A stretch of 64,000 bases of DNA from Dallia pectoralis (Eukaryota; Chordata; Actinopteri; Esociformes; Umbridae): assembly GCA_029465975.1 (NCBI GenBank), contig CM055728.1, positions 3,431,908 through 3,495,907 on the forward strand. Direction: 5' to 3'. Positions 34,001 through 42,722 of the stretch are shown here, one piece after another. Position 1 is the stretch's first letter. Every line of letters starts with the position of its first letter. Below the pieces are notes generated by a model. The model ran no database searches, had not been told where the DNA came from, and saw only the letters and a program-made list of their open reading frames with translations. Made by a program: the position numbers and the translations under genes.

Positions 34001-36681
34001 TTCTATCTATTGTTCCCAGAGGGCTGTGCTAACTGCGATCTCGGACCAAAATGCTTGTCAGAAAGCTGTGACCCTGGACCCCAACAAAGTGGTAGTGATG
34101 GGCGGGTCTCACGGCGGCTTCCTGGCCTGCCACCTGATTGGCCAGTACCCAGATTTCTACAAGGCGTGTGTCGTCAGAAACCCGGTGATCAATGCTGCCA
34201 CCCTATTGGGAACCAGTGATATTGTGGACTGGTGAGATGTTATCTTTGGCAGTAATGGGATAGATGAGAGACAACAAATCCAACATGTACAAGTAGCAGT
34301 GGAGGTTCTAGACCAATTTTACTGGGGGGCCAAGGGGGGGGGGCAGTGTTTAATCAGAGGGGCACATTAAAGAAACAGAAACAAATTAAATGTAAACATT
34401 AAATTCTTGAATTTTCTTTATTATAAAATCATACAAACGTTTATTTTGTACATAAAGAGTGCATCAATTAAAACAATGAGGTAGGGTCATTAAAAATAAA
34501 TACAGTAGGACAATGCTGCTAAAGGTGGGCATGGACACTAGAAAAAAAGTGTTTCTGGTATTCAGCATTTAACATAAGTGTCAAAAATAAAATCTATTTA
34601 CTTTTAACGAAGTAAGCCTCAATAGCTAATGTGGAGTTATCAGGGCCAACGCTGACATGTGTAACATAAGTAACATTTGAAAGAAACCAATAAAATATAG
34701 CAAAAACAGTATTGCTTCTGCTTCGATAAGTATGCATATTTAAACATAGCAAACCAGACATTTACAAACTTGATTTTGTTATCTGAGTGAGGAACAACAG
34801 TAACATGGTAATGTTCAACAAATCACTTTACGAGATAAAATCATCTTGCATCCAGCAAGGCAGTGTTCAGATCTAATTAATCTGTGTAGTACGCTGAGTC
34901 ACATTAGTTCCGCTTATGGTGCTACCGCATTAAATCGCAATAATTTAATACATTTATTTTATTTACATTTTATTATTCAGTCAGCTCAGGGGGCCCAGGG
35001 ACATTTGTACAGGGGCACTGGCCCCTGTAGGCCCTCGTGTAGAACCGCCCCTGACAAATAGAGGTATGCTATGCAATTAATTGGTTCCGTTAATGCATAG
35101 TTGTCTTTGGCTAGGCGTTACTCCTGTGTGGGACTGCCGTACTCCTTTAATCAGCTGCCAACCCCAGAGGCCCTGACCACCATGCTACAAAAATCACCCA
35201 TCACCCATGTGCCACAGGTTAGACAACGCATTCACACACAGCCCAGTCAATTGACATTGGCGTTTGAGCATTGAAAGGCCTGGCCATGCCTGTCAATAAG
35301 AAATTATGTTGTTTGCTTTTATTACAGATGAAGGCCCCAGTACTCCTGCTGCTTGCAGGAAAGGACAGGAGAGTGTCCCCTCACCAAGGTCTGGAGCTGT
35401 ATCGCGCTCTGAGGAGCAGAGGCTCGCCTGTCAGGTGACAGCCATTTGTTTTATCATCCACCATCCTGAATGGAATTATTATTATTACTATTACGACTAG
35501 TCCAAAAGAGGAACCCGCTTACAATCATTGGTATTTAATTTTGTTGTGTCTGTATTTTCATTATGGGTTCTCCGAAAGAGGATTCATAAAATTATTTTTA
35601 TTGTTTTTAATATTATTATTTTTATAAGGGGTATTCCGAAGGAGGACTTTTATTTTAATTGTTGTTGTATATATTGAAATATAGTAACGGTTTTACATTT
35701 CATTTTCATAGGTGTGCCCCGCTTCACAGTGGACAATATTAAATGTATATTGTTTGTAAATAGAAGGCATTTTTCAAAGAAATGTATTTCTATTTAATAC
35801 ATTTTCCAAAATGCTACCAAATTAGAAGAAAATCATGACATTTAAATACTTCACAAAAACGTAGTACATACCAATAAGGTCAAATAAAAATGGGACAGGC
35901 AGTATTGAAGGATTTAAATCTGATTGGTTGATAATCTTTGGGCCATATTCTTCAACCGTTCTTAAGAAGAAATTCGTTCTTAAAACCCACTTGCGCAGTT
36001 TCCACGAAGATTCTGACATTTACCAAATTTTACTTATCTGGAATTTGTTCTTAGGAAAGAACAGAATCTACGCACAGTGAAAAGCACTCTTATGCAGATT
36101 TGCGCGCTGACATTTTCGTGACAAATCATTAGTCTCTGTGTTTTCATCAATTGTACAGTGCTTTAAATATTATGAAGAATAACATTATGAATAATATTCA
36201 ATTATTTCAAATATTTGCATATATTTAACACTTTTCTGTGGATGGCACACCCGAGATTGCGGGCACACCCGAGATTGCGGTCATTCGATTATGTCCCCGA
36301 TGTGCTGGTCCAGCTCAGTAAGGACAGTGCAAGCCTTTCCCCCTCCTGTGGTCAGCATTGTGGTCAGCAGTATTGAAAGGATTTAAATCTGATTGGTCTA
36401 TAATCTTTGTCTTTTATGAGGATCAGTGTTACCTGAATTTAGCAGGTTTGGTTCAGTTACTCAAAGCTCTCTATGACTGGAAATTATTTGGGGCACTCTT
36501 TGTAGTTTTGACAGACCTGATTATTGACTAATCCACCATTTGGAATCCCCCTCTGGACTGTGCTCCCTGTAGATTACTATGGTTTGAAGAGGATGGACAC
36601 TCTCTAGACCGTGTTGACACCCAGGCTGACTGCTTTCTTAACACAGTGCTGTGGTTCCAACAGCACCTCTACCTACAATGA
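19053..36681 (+). CDS. apeh: acylamino-acid-releasing enzyme (acylpeptide hydrolase)
   Basis: Twenty-two exons: 19053-19064, 20801-20930, 21222-21354, 21459-21546, 21810-21885, 22881-23032, 23153-23290, 23561-23652, 23788-23825, 25406-25527, 26242-26302, 26471-26565, 26665-26716, 31511-31599, 32840-32975, 33063-33143, 33270-33350, 33447-33535, 34020-34231, 35115-35217, 35328-35434, 36573-36681. Every junction keeps phase and the sum is 731 codons plus TGA; mammalian APEH has 732. The enzyme is a cytosolic S9C serine peptidase (prolyl-oligopeptidase family) that cleaves N-acylated residues from peptides. The N-terminal beta-propeller shows EDWGE/DDWGE-like, VGWWHEPFRLGLRFC and APRLSPDG motifs. 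The alpha/beta-hydrolase part has GGPHS, NYRGSTGFGQ and GGSHGGF. The catalytic triad by my count is Ser585, Asp673, His705. No stop or frameshift. The first two exons are the least certain, since exon 1 encodes only four residues. Confidence 0.96.
19270..20803 (+). repeat. 27-bp minisatellite in apeh intron 1, each unit a splice-acceptor lookalike
   Basis: Roughly 50 tandem copies of a 27-bp unit run CTGCTAACTGATGCTATT then CTCCTAGGA, with T/A variation at one site. Some copies carry an extra 11 bp (CTCTCCTAGGA), giving 38-bp steps. The unit contains CTAAC (a branch-point match), a short pyrimidine stretch and CTAG|G. The final unit ends CTCTTAG at 20800 and serves as the acceptor of exon 2. 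The frame LLTDAILLG is open through many units, but there is no start codon and no sign that it is coding. Confidence 0.92.
19311..19334 (+). other. relic duplicate of the 5' edge of apeh exon 2
   Basis: GATCCCGGTGCTATTAGCAC and the next four bases match exon 2 bases 20810-20833 with three transitions in 24. It is preceded by ATACTCATAG, an acceptor-like copy of the repeat end. So a copy of the intron 1/exon 2 junction lies at the upstream edge of the minisatellite. Confidence 0.75.
20801..20930 (+). CDS. apeh: apeh exon 2
   Basis: The acceptor is the last minisatellite unit (ATACTCTTAG) and the donor is GTGAGC. It encodes ARMDPGAINTLFREYSRHPI and the start of the propeller region. LFREYSRHP aligns with LYRGLSRQP of mammalian APEH. 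Confidence 0.85.
21886..22880 (+). other. apeh intron 5
   Basis: About 1 kb of intron without a recognised repeat. Small local features are an imperfect inverted repeat near 22236-22258 (GGGACACCTG and CAGGTG pieces) and a short repeated ATCCATAGCATC/ATAGCATCTATAGC stretch near 22570. No coding evidence. Confidence 0.5.
24106..24396 (-). pseudogene. Tc1 transposase fragment
   Basis: The - strand reads RTVRNQPRTTREDIGNDLKA (helix-turn-helix region), then HLNDSEDNWVKV, DETKIKLFGINSTHRVWRRK and AAYDPKNTIPT, matching the first half of the Tc1 DDE domain. The usual 'W-S-D-E' around the first catalytic Asp is altered to QDET, and the rest of the catalytic domain is missing. Internal deletion relative to a full 340-residue enzyme. 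Confidence 0.85.
24701..25230. mobile_element. hAT element (TAGGGCTGCAACTAACG family), right end lost
   Basis: It begins TAGGGCTGCAACTAACGG at 24701 and follows the copy at 16410 through CACACTTTGGATGACTTCG. It then stops abruptly at 25230, where Tc1 sequence resumes. The right third is deleted together with a little of the Tc1. Confidence 0.75.
25268..25405. repeat. hairpin-forming relic
   Basis: GCCAAACGGTTTGAAAA (25292-25308) is repeated in inverted form as TTTTCAAACCGTTTGGC (25364-25380). The loop (about 25320-25357) is an inverted copy of part of the neighbouring hAT (GATGATACAGCACCTTAAAC). The structure ends just before apeh exon 10. Confidence 0.6.
25551..26098 (+). repeat. 44-bp minisatellite in apeh intron 10
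   Basis: About 12 copies of a 44-bp C-rich unit: AGACCCCTGTTCAGACCCTC then ACCTCCCTCTCCAGACTAGCCTGT read in two parts. Copies differ by single bases. It begins shortly after the donor of exon 10 (25528). No coding meaning. Confidence 0.92.
26910..27520 (-). mobile_element. LINE fragment with inverted 5' part
   Basis: On the - strand (27437 down to 26935) lies reverse-transcriptase sequence: EEEQCGFRPGRGTTDQL, HPVYMCFVDLEKTYDRVP, then GIGLRQGCALSPILFVIFMD. The YADD/FADD catalytic segment is absent. From about 27440 the + strand continues the same ORF (LSRKPVECLLRVG, SLPQVKEF) to 27511. Opposite orientation of the 5' and 3' parts is the signature of twin priming. Same family as 15459-16119. 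Confidence 0.8.
27521..27731 (+). repeat. interspersed repeat R1, second copy
   Basis: This shares AAAAGTGAAACTTGTATAATG and TCAGTATCTCAGAAAATTAG with the R1 copies at 8632-12605 (reverse orientation) and 63890-64000. It ends AAGACACCTGG, where the palindromic element at 27732 is inserted; the R1 tail may continue after 31140. Confidence 0.6.
27732..31135. mobile_element. large palindromic Harbinger-like element with internal minisatellite
   Basis: The ends are GGCCTCATTTATAA at 27732 and an inverted TTGATAAATGAGACC finishing at 31135, flanked by CCTGG on both sides (27727-27731 and 31136-31140). The inverted arms are about 650 bp each; for example GTCTCCGTCTGACGGAGC near 28243 faces GCTCCGTCAGACGGAGAC near 30680, and ACTTTCCCCAGTGGAC near 30550 faces its complement near 28340. 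Between the arms lies a 40-bp minisatellite. GGCCTCATTTATAA-type termini occur in fish Harbinger-like MITEs, but a 5-bp duplication is atypical for that superfamily. No transposase. It fills apeh intron 13. Confidence 0.65.
28480..30396 (+). repeat. 40-bp minisatellite between the arms of the palindromic element
   Basis: About 47 copies of a 40-bp unit: GGTATAATGAACCGTTATCT then GGGTTATATCAGTGTTAGTT. The first few copies (to about 28700) are longer, with ATATAGGTATAATG and CAGACGTGTTC variants. Open frames across it follow from the repeat and have no start context. Confidence 0.93.
31606..32795 (+). repeat. 29/30-bp (59-bp dimer) minisatellite in apeh intron 14
   Basis: Alternating units GGTCATTCAGGTTCCCCCAT..CACAACACTCTAAT and CATTCAGGTACCCCAACACA..ACACT give a dimer of about 59 bp. 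It starts directly after the donor of exon 14 and ends about 45 bp before the acceptor of exon 15. Long open frames across it are repeat artefacts. Confidence 0.9.
33536..34019 (+). other. apeh intron 18
   Basis: Ordinary AT-rich intron of 484 bp. No repeat family or gene was recognised. Confidence 0.5.
34020..34231 (+). CDS. apeh: apeh exon 19, catalytic serine
   Basis: The exon encodes KVVVMGGSHGGFLACHLIGQ, where the Ser of G-x-S-x-G (residue 585 in this model) is the nucleophile. It continues through VRNPVINAATLLGTSDIVDW, matching the peptidase domain around the serine in mammalian APEH. Confidence 0.97.
34297..35053. mobile_element. hAT MITE in apeh intron 19
   Basis: The ends are CAGTGGAGGTTCTAGACC at 34297 and GTAGAACCGCCCCTG finishing at 35053. 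Flanks are ACAAGTAG (34289-34296) and ACAAATAG (35054-35061), 7 of 8 matching. It has G-rich ends, an AT-rich interior and no coding sequence. Confidence 0.82.
35328..35434 (+). CDS. apeh: apeh exon 21, catalytic aspartate
   Basis: MKAPVLLLLAGKDRRVSPHQ contains the Asp of the G-x-D-R-R-V motif (residue 673 in this model). Acceptor TTATTACAG, donor GTGACA. Confidence 0.95.
35435..36572 (+). other. apeh intron 21 with a partial direct repeat
   Basis: AT-rich intron. A stretch of about 45 bp containing GGATTTAAATCTGATTGG occurs at 35896-35940 and again at 36363-36408. A tandem duplicate GCACACCCGAGATTGCGG lies near 36245-36280. No transposon termini could be assigned. Confidence 0.5.
36573..36681 (+). 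CDS. apeh: apeh last exon, catalytic histidine
   Basis: LLWFEEDGHSLDRVDTQADC supplies the catalytic His (residue 705) in the G-H-S-L context where mammals have T-H-A-L. The exon ends LNTVLWFQQHLYLQ then TGA. AATAAA at 36864-36869 is the likely poly(A) signal. Confidence 0.95.
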
Positions 36682-36863
36682 CAGGTGACTGGACACACAC
36701 ACAAAATGAGGTGAAAGGAAGACACTCATTTGTACGGTACAACTAAAGTAAATGTTTGATAAATTGCCATTTTCTGTAAACAGGTTTTTTACTGGGTTGT
36801 TAACAAATACATTGTTACCAGACTGCAGGTTTGTGATTTTCTTTCTATGGTTATCGTGTCAAC

Positions 36864-36869
36864 AATAAA
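36864..36869 (+). terminator. apeh polyadenylation signal
   Basis: AATAAA lies 183 bp after the apeh stop codon and is followed by T-rich and GT-rich sequence. A hAT-like end (CAGTGGCGACTGG) starts at 36888, right after it. Confidence 0.7.
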
Positions 36870-36887
36870 TGTTTTGTTAAGGATTTG

Positions 36888-37640
36888 CAGTGGCGACTGG
36901 TCATTAGGGGCAGGTAGGAGTGCCCCACCTGTTGTCAACAGAAAAAACTGCAACAAAATATGTTAGTTTTATTTCTCGAAGATTACTTTCATAATATATT
37001 ATCTATGAATTATGACTATAATTTTTTCTCTCAATTGCATATCATTTGTGTTAGGTTTATAGACTAAGCGTGAGGTGGGGCTAGCCCCTCCCAATGCAAA
37101 GTACATTATACGTGTGAAAACATTAATGCGCATGCTCAGAATGTAAGCTTGGTAAAGTCAATCGCACAATTTTTTTGCCAACTGGGGCAGTCAGCTCGTA
37201 GCCCCACTACAGCGTCAGTTTATATTTCAGACCTGATTGGCTGTCTGTCTGGCGCTAACATTAGCCTGCAGAAGAGCGCGAGGATGGATTCTTGTAGTAG
37301 CTAGCTTGTCAGCTTCGCTAACGGATTAGAACAAAGAATACAGTGGATTTTATTCTGGAGCACCGGTTTGATACTCTAAAATTGGAGGAGGAACTTGGAA
37401 TTAAGCGACTTGGGGCACATCAAACACTCGGGGATTGTGTTATTAGGAACTTTTCCACCTTGAAGAGGGTAAAAACCTTCACTCGCAATACGATGAGAAA
37501 GCCGCGACTCAACGCATTGGCCATGTTGTCCATCGAAAGCCAACTTATTTAGGAGCTACGTGACTGAAAGTTTGCCCAGAGGAAGATTCGACGTGCGGCT
37601 TTTCTCTTTAAGTGACCCATCAGCCTTGGTGAGTAAATGC
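36888..37640 (+). mobile_element. hAT remnant with C-terminal transposase piece
   Basis: A CAGTGGCGACTGGTCATTAG terminus at 36888 is followed, at 37343-37552, by a frame containing NFSTLKRVKTFTRNTMRKPR and ALAMLSIESQLI. This is the hAT dimerisation region (usually N-x-S-A-E-R-x-F-S-x-L-K-R-I-K), so the gene reads on the + strand. The right end is not defined. Confidence 0.6.
37343..37552 (+). pseudogene. hAT transposase C-terminus (dimerisation domain)
   Basis: About 70 residues, ending with a stop, of which NFSTLKRVKTFTRNTM and RLNALAMLSIE match the C-terminal hATC region of fish ZMYM1-like/hAT transposases. The upstream catalytic parts are absent. Confidence 0.65.
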
Positions 37641-37971
37641 ATATTTTATTATTTGACCTTTGTGGTGCTGGTCTGTGCATTGCTCATATTGTTGTGCTAA
37701 ATCGATTGATTAGCTGGTGACCGGTGTCAATGTGTCCATGCTCATCTAATAGATAATATCTATTGGGTTTGTAAATGTGACTGTGGTAATTTTACATGTG
37801 TGTACTGTGTAAGAGAGGAGAGCAATTACACAATAAGGTCTCTCTCCAGGATGTGTACTACAACAGTCGCCCTTTGTTAAGTGTTTTGTAGAGCCACGCT
37901 GTTTGTTCATGGGTTAAATAAACACATCAGTAGCAAAAGAGTTTTGTAGCTTTACTGGGATTGTTGGATGT

Positions 37972-38766
37972 GACATCTCCTTTTCGGGGTAATGATGATG
38001 CTAGTCGATTGCATTCGGTAACAAATTATTTATTGAAGTATAATCAACATTGCTCTAACAGAGTATAAACCAAAAGAGTGTGAATTGTCGTCTCTATATT
38101 GCTAATACAAGAAAAGTCACATGGTCACGTTTACATCACAGATTACATGCGCACAAACAAACAGCGAACACCTGTTATGCGCAATGGACTATACAGGCAG
38201 AGATGTAAAAAGTACCTGATTATGATACTTGAGTAGAAGTAAAAATACCTTGCTAAAAACCTACTCGAGTAAAAGTACTAAAGTATCTAATTTAAAAAGT
38301 ACTCAAGTACCAAAAGTAAAAGTAATAAAAAAGATGCAACAATATTTCATTCGTTAGGTTGAGTATATTTATCTAAATTGTTTTCAGAACTCTCCTTTTC
38401 ACGTCATGAAATACTAACTGTAACAATAATCTCTCCTACTTTCTCTTCTCCCTCATCTCTCCTACCTTTGTCTCCCTCATCACTTGCTCCTCCACAATCA
38501 CCACTCCTCCAAACCTCTCCTATCTCTATCCCTTTAGACATGCATCTCTGTTTACCTCTCACACCCAATAGGGACCGTAACTCTAAACAAATAATAAATA
38601 AACAGAACCCAAAGGTAGTCCCTGAAAAATGTATACTCAAGTACAGATACCCCAAAAAAAGTACTTATGTAAAGTAACAAAGTCAAAATACTTTGTTACT
38701 TTACACCTATGACTATAGTGGTACATAGCTCTATACAATGGACAGATGAGAACACATTTCCCAACA
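37972..38766 (-). mobile_element. Ty1/copia 3' LTR, interrupted by a hAT
   Basis: On the - strand the unit starts TGTTGGGAAATGTG at 38766 and ends GTCACATCCAACA at 37972, with TG...CA borders. A purine-rich AGAACTAGTGGGAG precedes it (polypurine tract). It contains a TTTATACTC promoter-like motif and AATAAATAA. The hAT at 38198-38711 lies within it. The RNase H end of the copia pol is just upstream in the same orientation. Confidence 0.65.
38198..38711. mobile_element. hAT MITE in the copia LTR
   Basis: Left end CAGAGATGTAAAAAGTAC at 38198, right end TACTTTACACCTATG finishing at 38711, with many ACTCAAGTA/AAAAGTAC words inside. The flanks ACTATACAGG and ACTATAGTGG are similar (8 of 10) but not an exact 8-bp duplication. 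No coding sequence. Confidence 0.7.
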
Positions 38767-38834
38767 CTCCCACTAGTTCTCATCTTTCATATCCCAATTT
38801 GTTCTCATTGTCATACACAAAACATTTTCGCGTT

Positions 38835-39160
38835 TCATACCCTTAACTTCCAAAAAAGAAAACAGTTAAACTTGATCATTTTAACTTTTGCCACTGGTTT
38901 TGTCAATATTTCTGCCACCATATCTTCAGTTGAACAATATTCTATGGTGATTTTGCCCTCATTGACTGCATCACGAATGAAATTATATTTTACATCAATG
39001 TGTTTGGACCTCTGTCTGTTCACTGGCTTTGTGCTCAGTGACATGCCCCCCCCTCCCCATTTGTCTCCATAAATCTTGGTGCAATTGTAGGCATTTTTAT
39101 CCATCCCATTTTAACAATTGAGTTAGATACGTGATTTCCTGGATGGTTAAGGCAAGACTG
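38835..39160 (-). pseudogene. Ty1/copia pol C-terminus (RNase H end)
   Basis: On the - strand from 39160: SLALTIQEITYLTQLLKW, then after a stop DKNAYNCTKIYGDKWGG, and NRQRSKHIDVKYNFIRDAVN with YCSTEDMVAEILTKP. This is the end of copia RNase H (R-S-K-H-I-D ... D-x-L-T-K-P). It breaks off at 39160 exactly where the IS3EU-like end begins. The upstream part of the same gene is at 43942-46119 on the + strand. Confidence 0.8.
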
Positions 39161-39676
39161 TATGGAGTAAAATCAGTGCCACGAGACGAAGCTCCGTAAA
39201 AAACGTTTTGTGTACTTGCAGAAAAATATTCGTGTACTTGCAATAAAAGATTCGTAACTTGCAGAAAATAGATTTGTGTACTTGTACCAAAGTTTTGTGT
39301 ATCCGTCAAAAGAGGGTGGGACCAGCTCTGACAACCATCACAGCCAATCAAATAACACCATTTCTGTTTTCAATCGGCAATCATTCGGTAAACAATTCTC
39401 TAACTTTTCTCCAAGTTACCATGATGCTGTTATTAATGTTAAAAATTGGAACAATCTACGGTGGCCCTGAAGTGCAAATCACAACGGCAAATAGGAAAAC
39501 ACAACGGCAAATAGGAAAACACAACGCAAATAGGAAAACACAACGGCATTAACTTCAACCGGAAAAGGTAGGGCCTATCTAGCAGAGGACGGACCCTTGT
39601 GATTGGACAGACGGACTGTCTGTCTTTTAACCGGAAGTCGAGGTGAAAAACATGAAAAAGCGCCTATTTTTAAAAC

Positions 39677-41315
39677 ATGAGTACCGAAGATACTTTAGCT
39701 ATTGTTAGGAATTATTTTGATGCAGGGCATACATACAACGTGATAGTTGATATGTTGTCAACCAATCACAACACCAGGATGAGTATACGCACTTTGAAGT
39801 CACGTTTGAAAGAAGCAGGGTTGTTCAGAAGGAAAAACTATTCACAACTGGAAGAGGTGAGACGTGCGATTCTTACGGAGCTGCGTGGACCAGGGCAACT
39901 TTTCGGCTATCGGACTATGTGGAAAGTACTTCAGCAAAAACACAAGCCACGTGTTAAACGACACACAGTCATGAGATTGCTGAAACAACTAAATCCACAA
40001 GGAACGGATGCGAGAACACGCCGGAGGTTTGTGAGGCGCACGTATCACTCCATGGGTCCAAACTACATCTGGCATGTAGATGGATATGATAAGCTGAAAC
40101 CCTTTGGCTTGGCCCTCTCAGGATGTATAGACGGGTTTTCAAGAAGGATCATGTGGCTTGTTTGTGGGGCTACCAACAACAACCCATCGGTCATCGCCCA
40201 CAACTATATAAATTGTGTCAAGAGTGTTGGTGTGGTCCCAATGAGACTGAGGACAGACCATGGAAGCGAAAATGGCACCATGGCTGCAATACAGTGCACC
40301 CTCAGACACGAGCATACAGACTACTATGCAGGTTCCCTAAGCCACAATTATGGATCATCGGTTGGGAATCAACGTATCAAGGCGTGGTGGTCCATTTTGA
40401 GAAAAGGAAGGTAAATAATCCACTGTTACGCTCCCGGCCCATATAAGTGTAATTGTGTTACAACAAAAAGTATTCAGCTGCCGAAAAGTGATTTCAGTCA
40501 AATAAAAAGGTATTTTCAGCAGGTAAAATAAACTGGGTGGGCTCTAATCTGTCCCACAAAGTATAAACAAGTAGATCTGTAATCACGCTATAAACAGCTA
40601 ATTCAATTGAATTAGGTAACAAGAAACTTAAGTTTAAAAAATACATTTGTTGTTACCATATAGTTATGTATGTTTGTATGTTATGATCCTGAGAAAAGCA
40701 GATGTCCACATAAAACTAAATGTAGCAGGTTGTGCCCGTGGACTGAAATCCTTTTTTAGCGGAACAGACCGCATATAAATATCTTTGTTATGTGTTAATT
40801 ATTTTCTGTTCGAGAGCACGCACTCTCCTTGAGTTTTTGTGAGATCTCAGGTAGACTAATTGACAGGTGCTGCCACCTGCTGCAGTCATATCCACTCAAG
40901 CATTATTGAGGGGTCATGCAGTGCCTTTTCCAATGCATTCACACAATCAGATGAATTCAGGAGGAATTCCAGACGAACTCAATCTCTAGCCTCACAGGTA
41001 ACTCCATATCAACTGACAATGAATTGACTATATCCATTCTTACAAAATGTGTATTTAAGCATAAATTGCACCACACATACTATTGGAAATATGTGTATTA
41101 TGAGTCATGTTTTCCCTTTATGATGAATTATTGTGTCACTATTTAGGTTTGGTTCAAGGGACAGTGGATTGACCATTGAAGACAGGGAACTAGATACATT
41201 TCCAGAGTCAAGGCAAACTCTTCATTCATGCCTCAGATCTATATGTCACCCTGAAAGAAATCGCTGGCCTATAAATATGTTCTACTGCAGTCCACTGTTA
41301 AAGGCCAGATGTTAA
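39677..41315 (+). pseudogene. integrase-type (rve/DDE) transposase gene
   Basis: Exon 1 (39677-40410) is open for 244 residues. It has an N-terminal helix-turn-helix region, then LFGYRTMWKVLQQKHK (IS3-like 'G-Y-R-x-I-W' motif), and an rve core with NYIWHVDGYDKLKPFGLAL (first Asp), RTDHGSENGTMA (second Asp) and SVGNQRIKAWWSILRKG, where a catalytic Glu is expected; N-Q-R-I here replaces the more usual S-x-x-N-x-R-I/E pattern, so the Glu is not evident. It ends at a donor GGAAG|GTAAAT. Later coding pieces are MNSGGIPDELNL then TAG at 40987 (exon ending 40997) and FGSRDSGLTIEDRELDTF (exon from 41147, stop 41313-41315). The TAG and a missing middle segment make the gene probably inactive. Family role: cuts and joins the transposon ends. 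Confidence 0.75.
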
Positions 41316-41747
41316 AGGAAAACATTCTCAAATGTGGCTGAGCTGTTTATTCGGGATCAGGTTTGGCAAGTGGAGTTCAGTATATGCAGTGTCATACCAG
41401 AGTAAAGACATACATTAAACACAAATATTGCTCCCAAACTATACATTTTCCATTATTTTCTGTTTCACCATCAAGTTAACTGTGTGTTAATTGTCAGTCT
41501 GAAAAACCAAAGGACCATGAACAATTTTCTTAAAGGTGGTTCTTTTTAAGAGGTATTAAACACTGTTTCAAATGTGAAACTATATACATTTTAGCAGAGT
41601 ACAATTTTACTGTGACTGAACCTGTACTTTGTCATTTTACAAAGTAATAAAAAACAAAAAAATAATTACAATGAACTGAGCATGCACTCTTATGCTTTAT
41701 AAACTGCATGTTTAAAACCTGGACAAAAATCCAGACTTGGCACAGCA

Positions 41748-42722
41748 TTAAATGCACCCAAAGCCTGGAGAATTTTGTAAGCCAAACTCCATGTTTGTCT
41801 TAAAGACACTGTAGGTCTCAAGGAGAGGGAGCTTGAGCGTATTGGCACAGGTGTTTGACATGGGGAATGGCGAATCTGGTAAGAAGTCGATGCACGGTAG
41901 TGGTGTCATTCCAGCAGGAGGGAGTGATGCGAGCCCTGTAGCAAACATCAGTATATCTTCTAGGGACACAGCAGTCGCTTTTTCTGAAAAGGAAAAGTCA
42001 ACATTGTTTTAGTTTCTTCATCATCTAACAAGTAAATTAAACAGTGAGAAAATGAAATGTTTTCACTTTTTACAAACACCATATAAAAAGGCATAACAAA
42101 CCTTCACAATCGAGAAGAAAATCTGCCCAAAACCCCAGTGCTTTGCCTTCTTTCTGCCGACTGTTGCTTCCTGCTGGACTGAGGTGTGGTCTAAACAGGC
42201 TCTCCATGTCGGCAGCTGTCAGGTTCGTCTGAGAATGGCACAAGAGTGGGGCCAACACGCACGGATGCTGCTGGAGTGCAGTCAAAAAGTGTAGACTTGC
42301 AAGTCCTTCTTTGAATCTATTAGGAACAATAATTATATAACATATGGTTTCAGTTACCATGGTAACTATACCAGAGTCTAAGATACTTCCTGGGACTGAA
42401 AACTCTAACATTTCACTGAACCCTCTTTACCATTTGTGAATGTCACACAATTTTATCCGTAGCCACTTTTTAAAGCATTCAAGCGATAAATCATGGACTG
42501 GAAAGTATGTGGTTGTTAAACATGAGATTGAAATATGTAGAAGAATGGAGGCAGGGAATGAGTCTTTAAAACTATTACCTTTGAATAACACTTTGGTTTC
42601 TGTGAAGAATATACCATCTGAGGTATTCCTCCACAACAGTGTGCTTGTCCTCAGCTGTCTTCACATGCAGGAAGCATCCAGCAGTCTGGAACATGGAGCT
42701 GTTTTGCAGAAGTACATTTTGC
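41748..42722 (-). pseudogene. HECT-type E3 ubiquitin ligase, C-terminal half
   Basis: Three - strand exons: 42722-42578, 42316-42102 and 41983-41748, with AG/GT borders and matching phases. They read FQTAGCFLHVKTAEDKHTVV, EEYLRWYILHRNQSVIQ, then RFKEGLASLHFLTALQQHP, LFRPHLSPAGSNSR and EDILMFATGLASLPPAG. The end has NTCANTLKLPLLETYSVFK, in which the Cys of T-C-A-N-T-L is the ubiquitin-accepting residue of HECT C-lobes. It closes with ...NSPGFGCI and TAA. It most resembles the G2E3-like HECT proteins that are abundant in fish genomes. It continues the + strand half at 47323-54862, which ends where this begins; the first exon is cut by a hAT at 42723. Confidence 0.8.

Larger units (their letters stand above)
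39161..42722 (+). mobile_element. IS3EU-like two-gene transposon, transposase-side part
   Basis: It starts TATGGAGTAAAATCAGTGCC and is preceded by AGACTG. The subterminal region has TGTACTTGCAGAAAA repeats, then CACAACGGCAAATAGGAAAA repeats and TTAACTTCAACCGGAAAAGG. It holds a + strand transposase gene (39677-41315) and, convergent to it, the C-terminal half of a HECT gene (42722-41748, - strand). It stops inside a HECT exon where a hAT begins at 42723. The other part is at 46120-54862. The superfamily name rests on the 6-bp duplication, TATGG end and rve-type transposase, from memory. Confidence 0.75.

Noticed and set aside
39677..40410. The 244-codon integrase-like frame as a domesticated host gene
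   Set aside because: It is 516 bp inside a transposon end, its later exons have a stop codon, and its flanks carry target duplications, so an ordinary transposon copy is the simpler reading.
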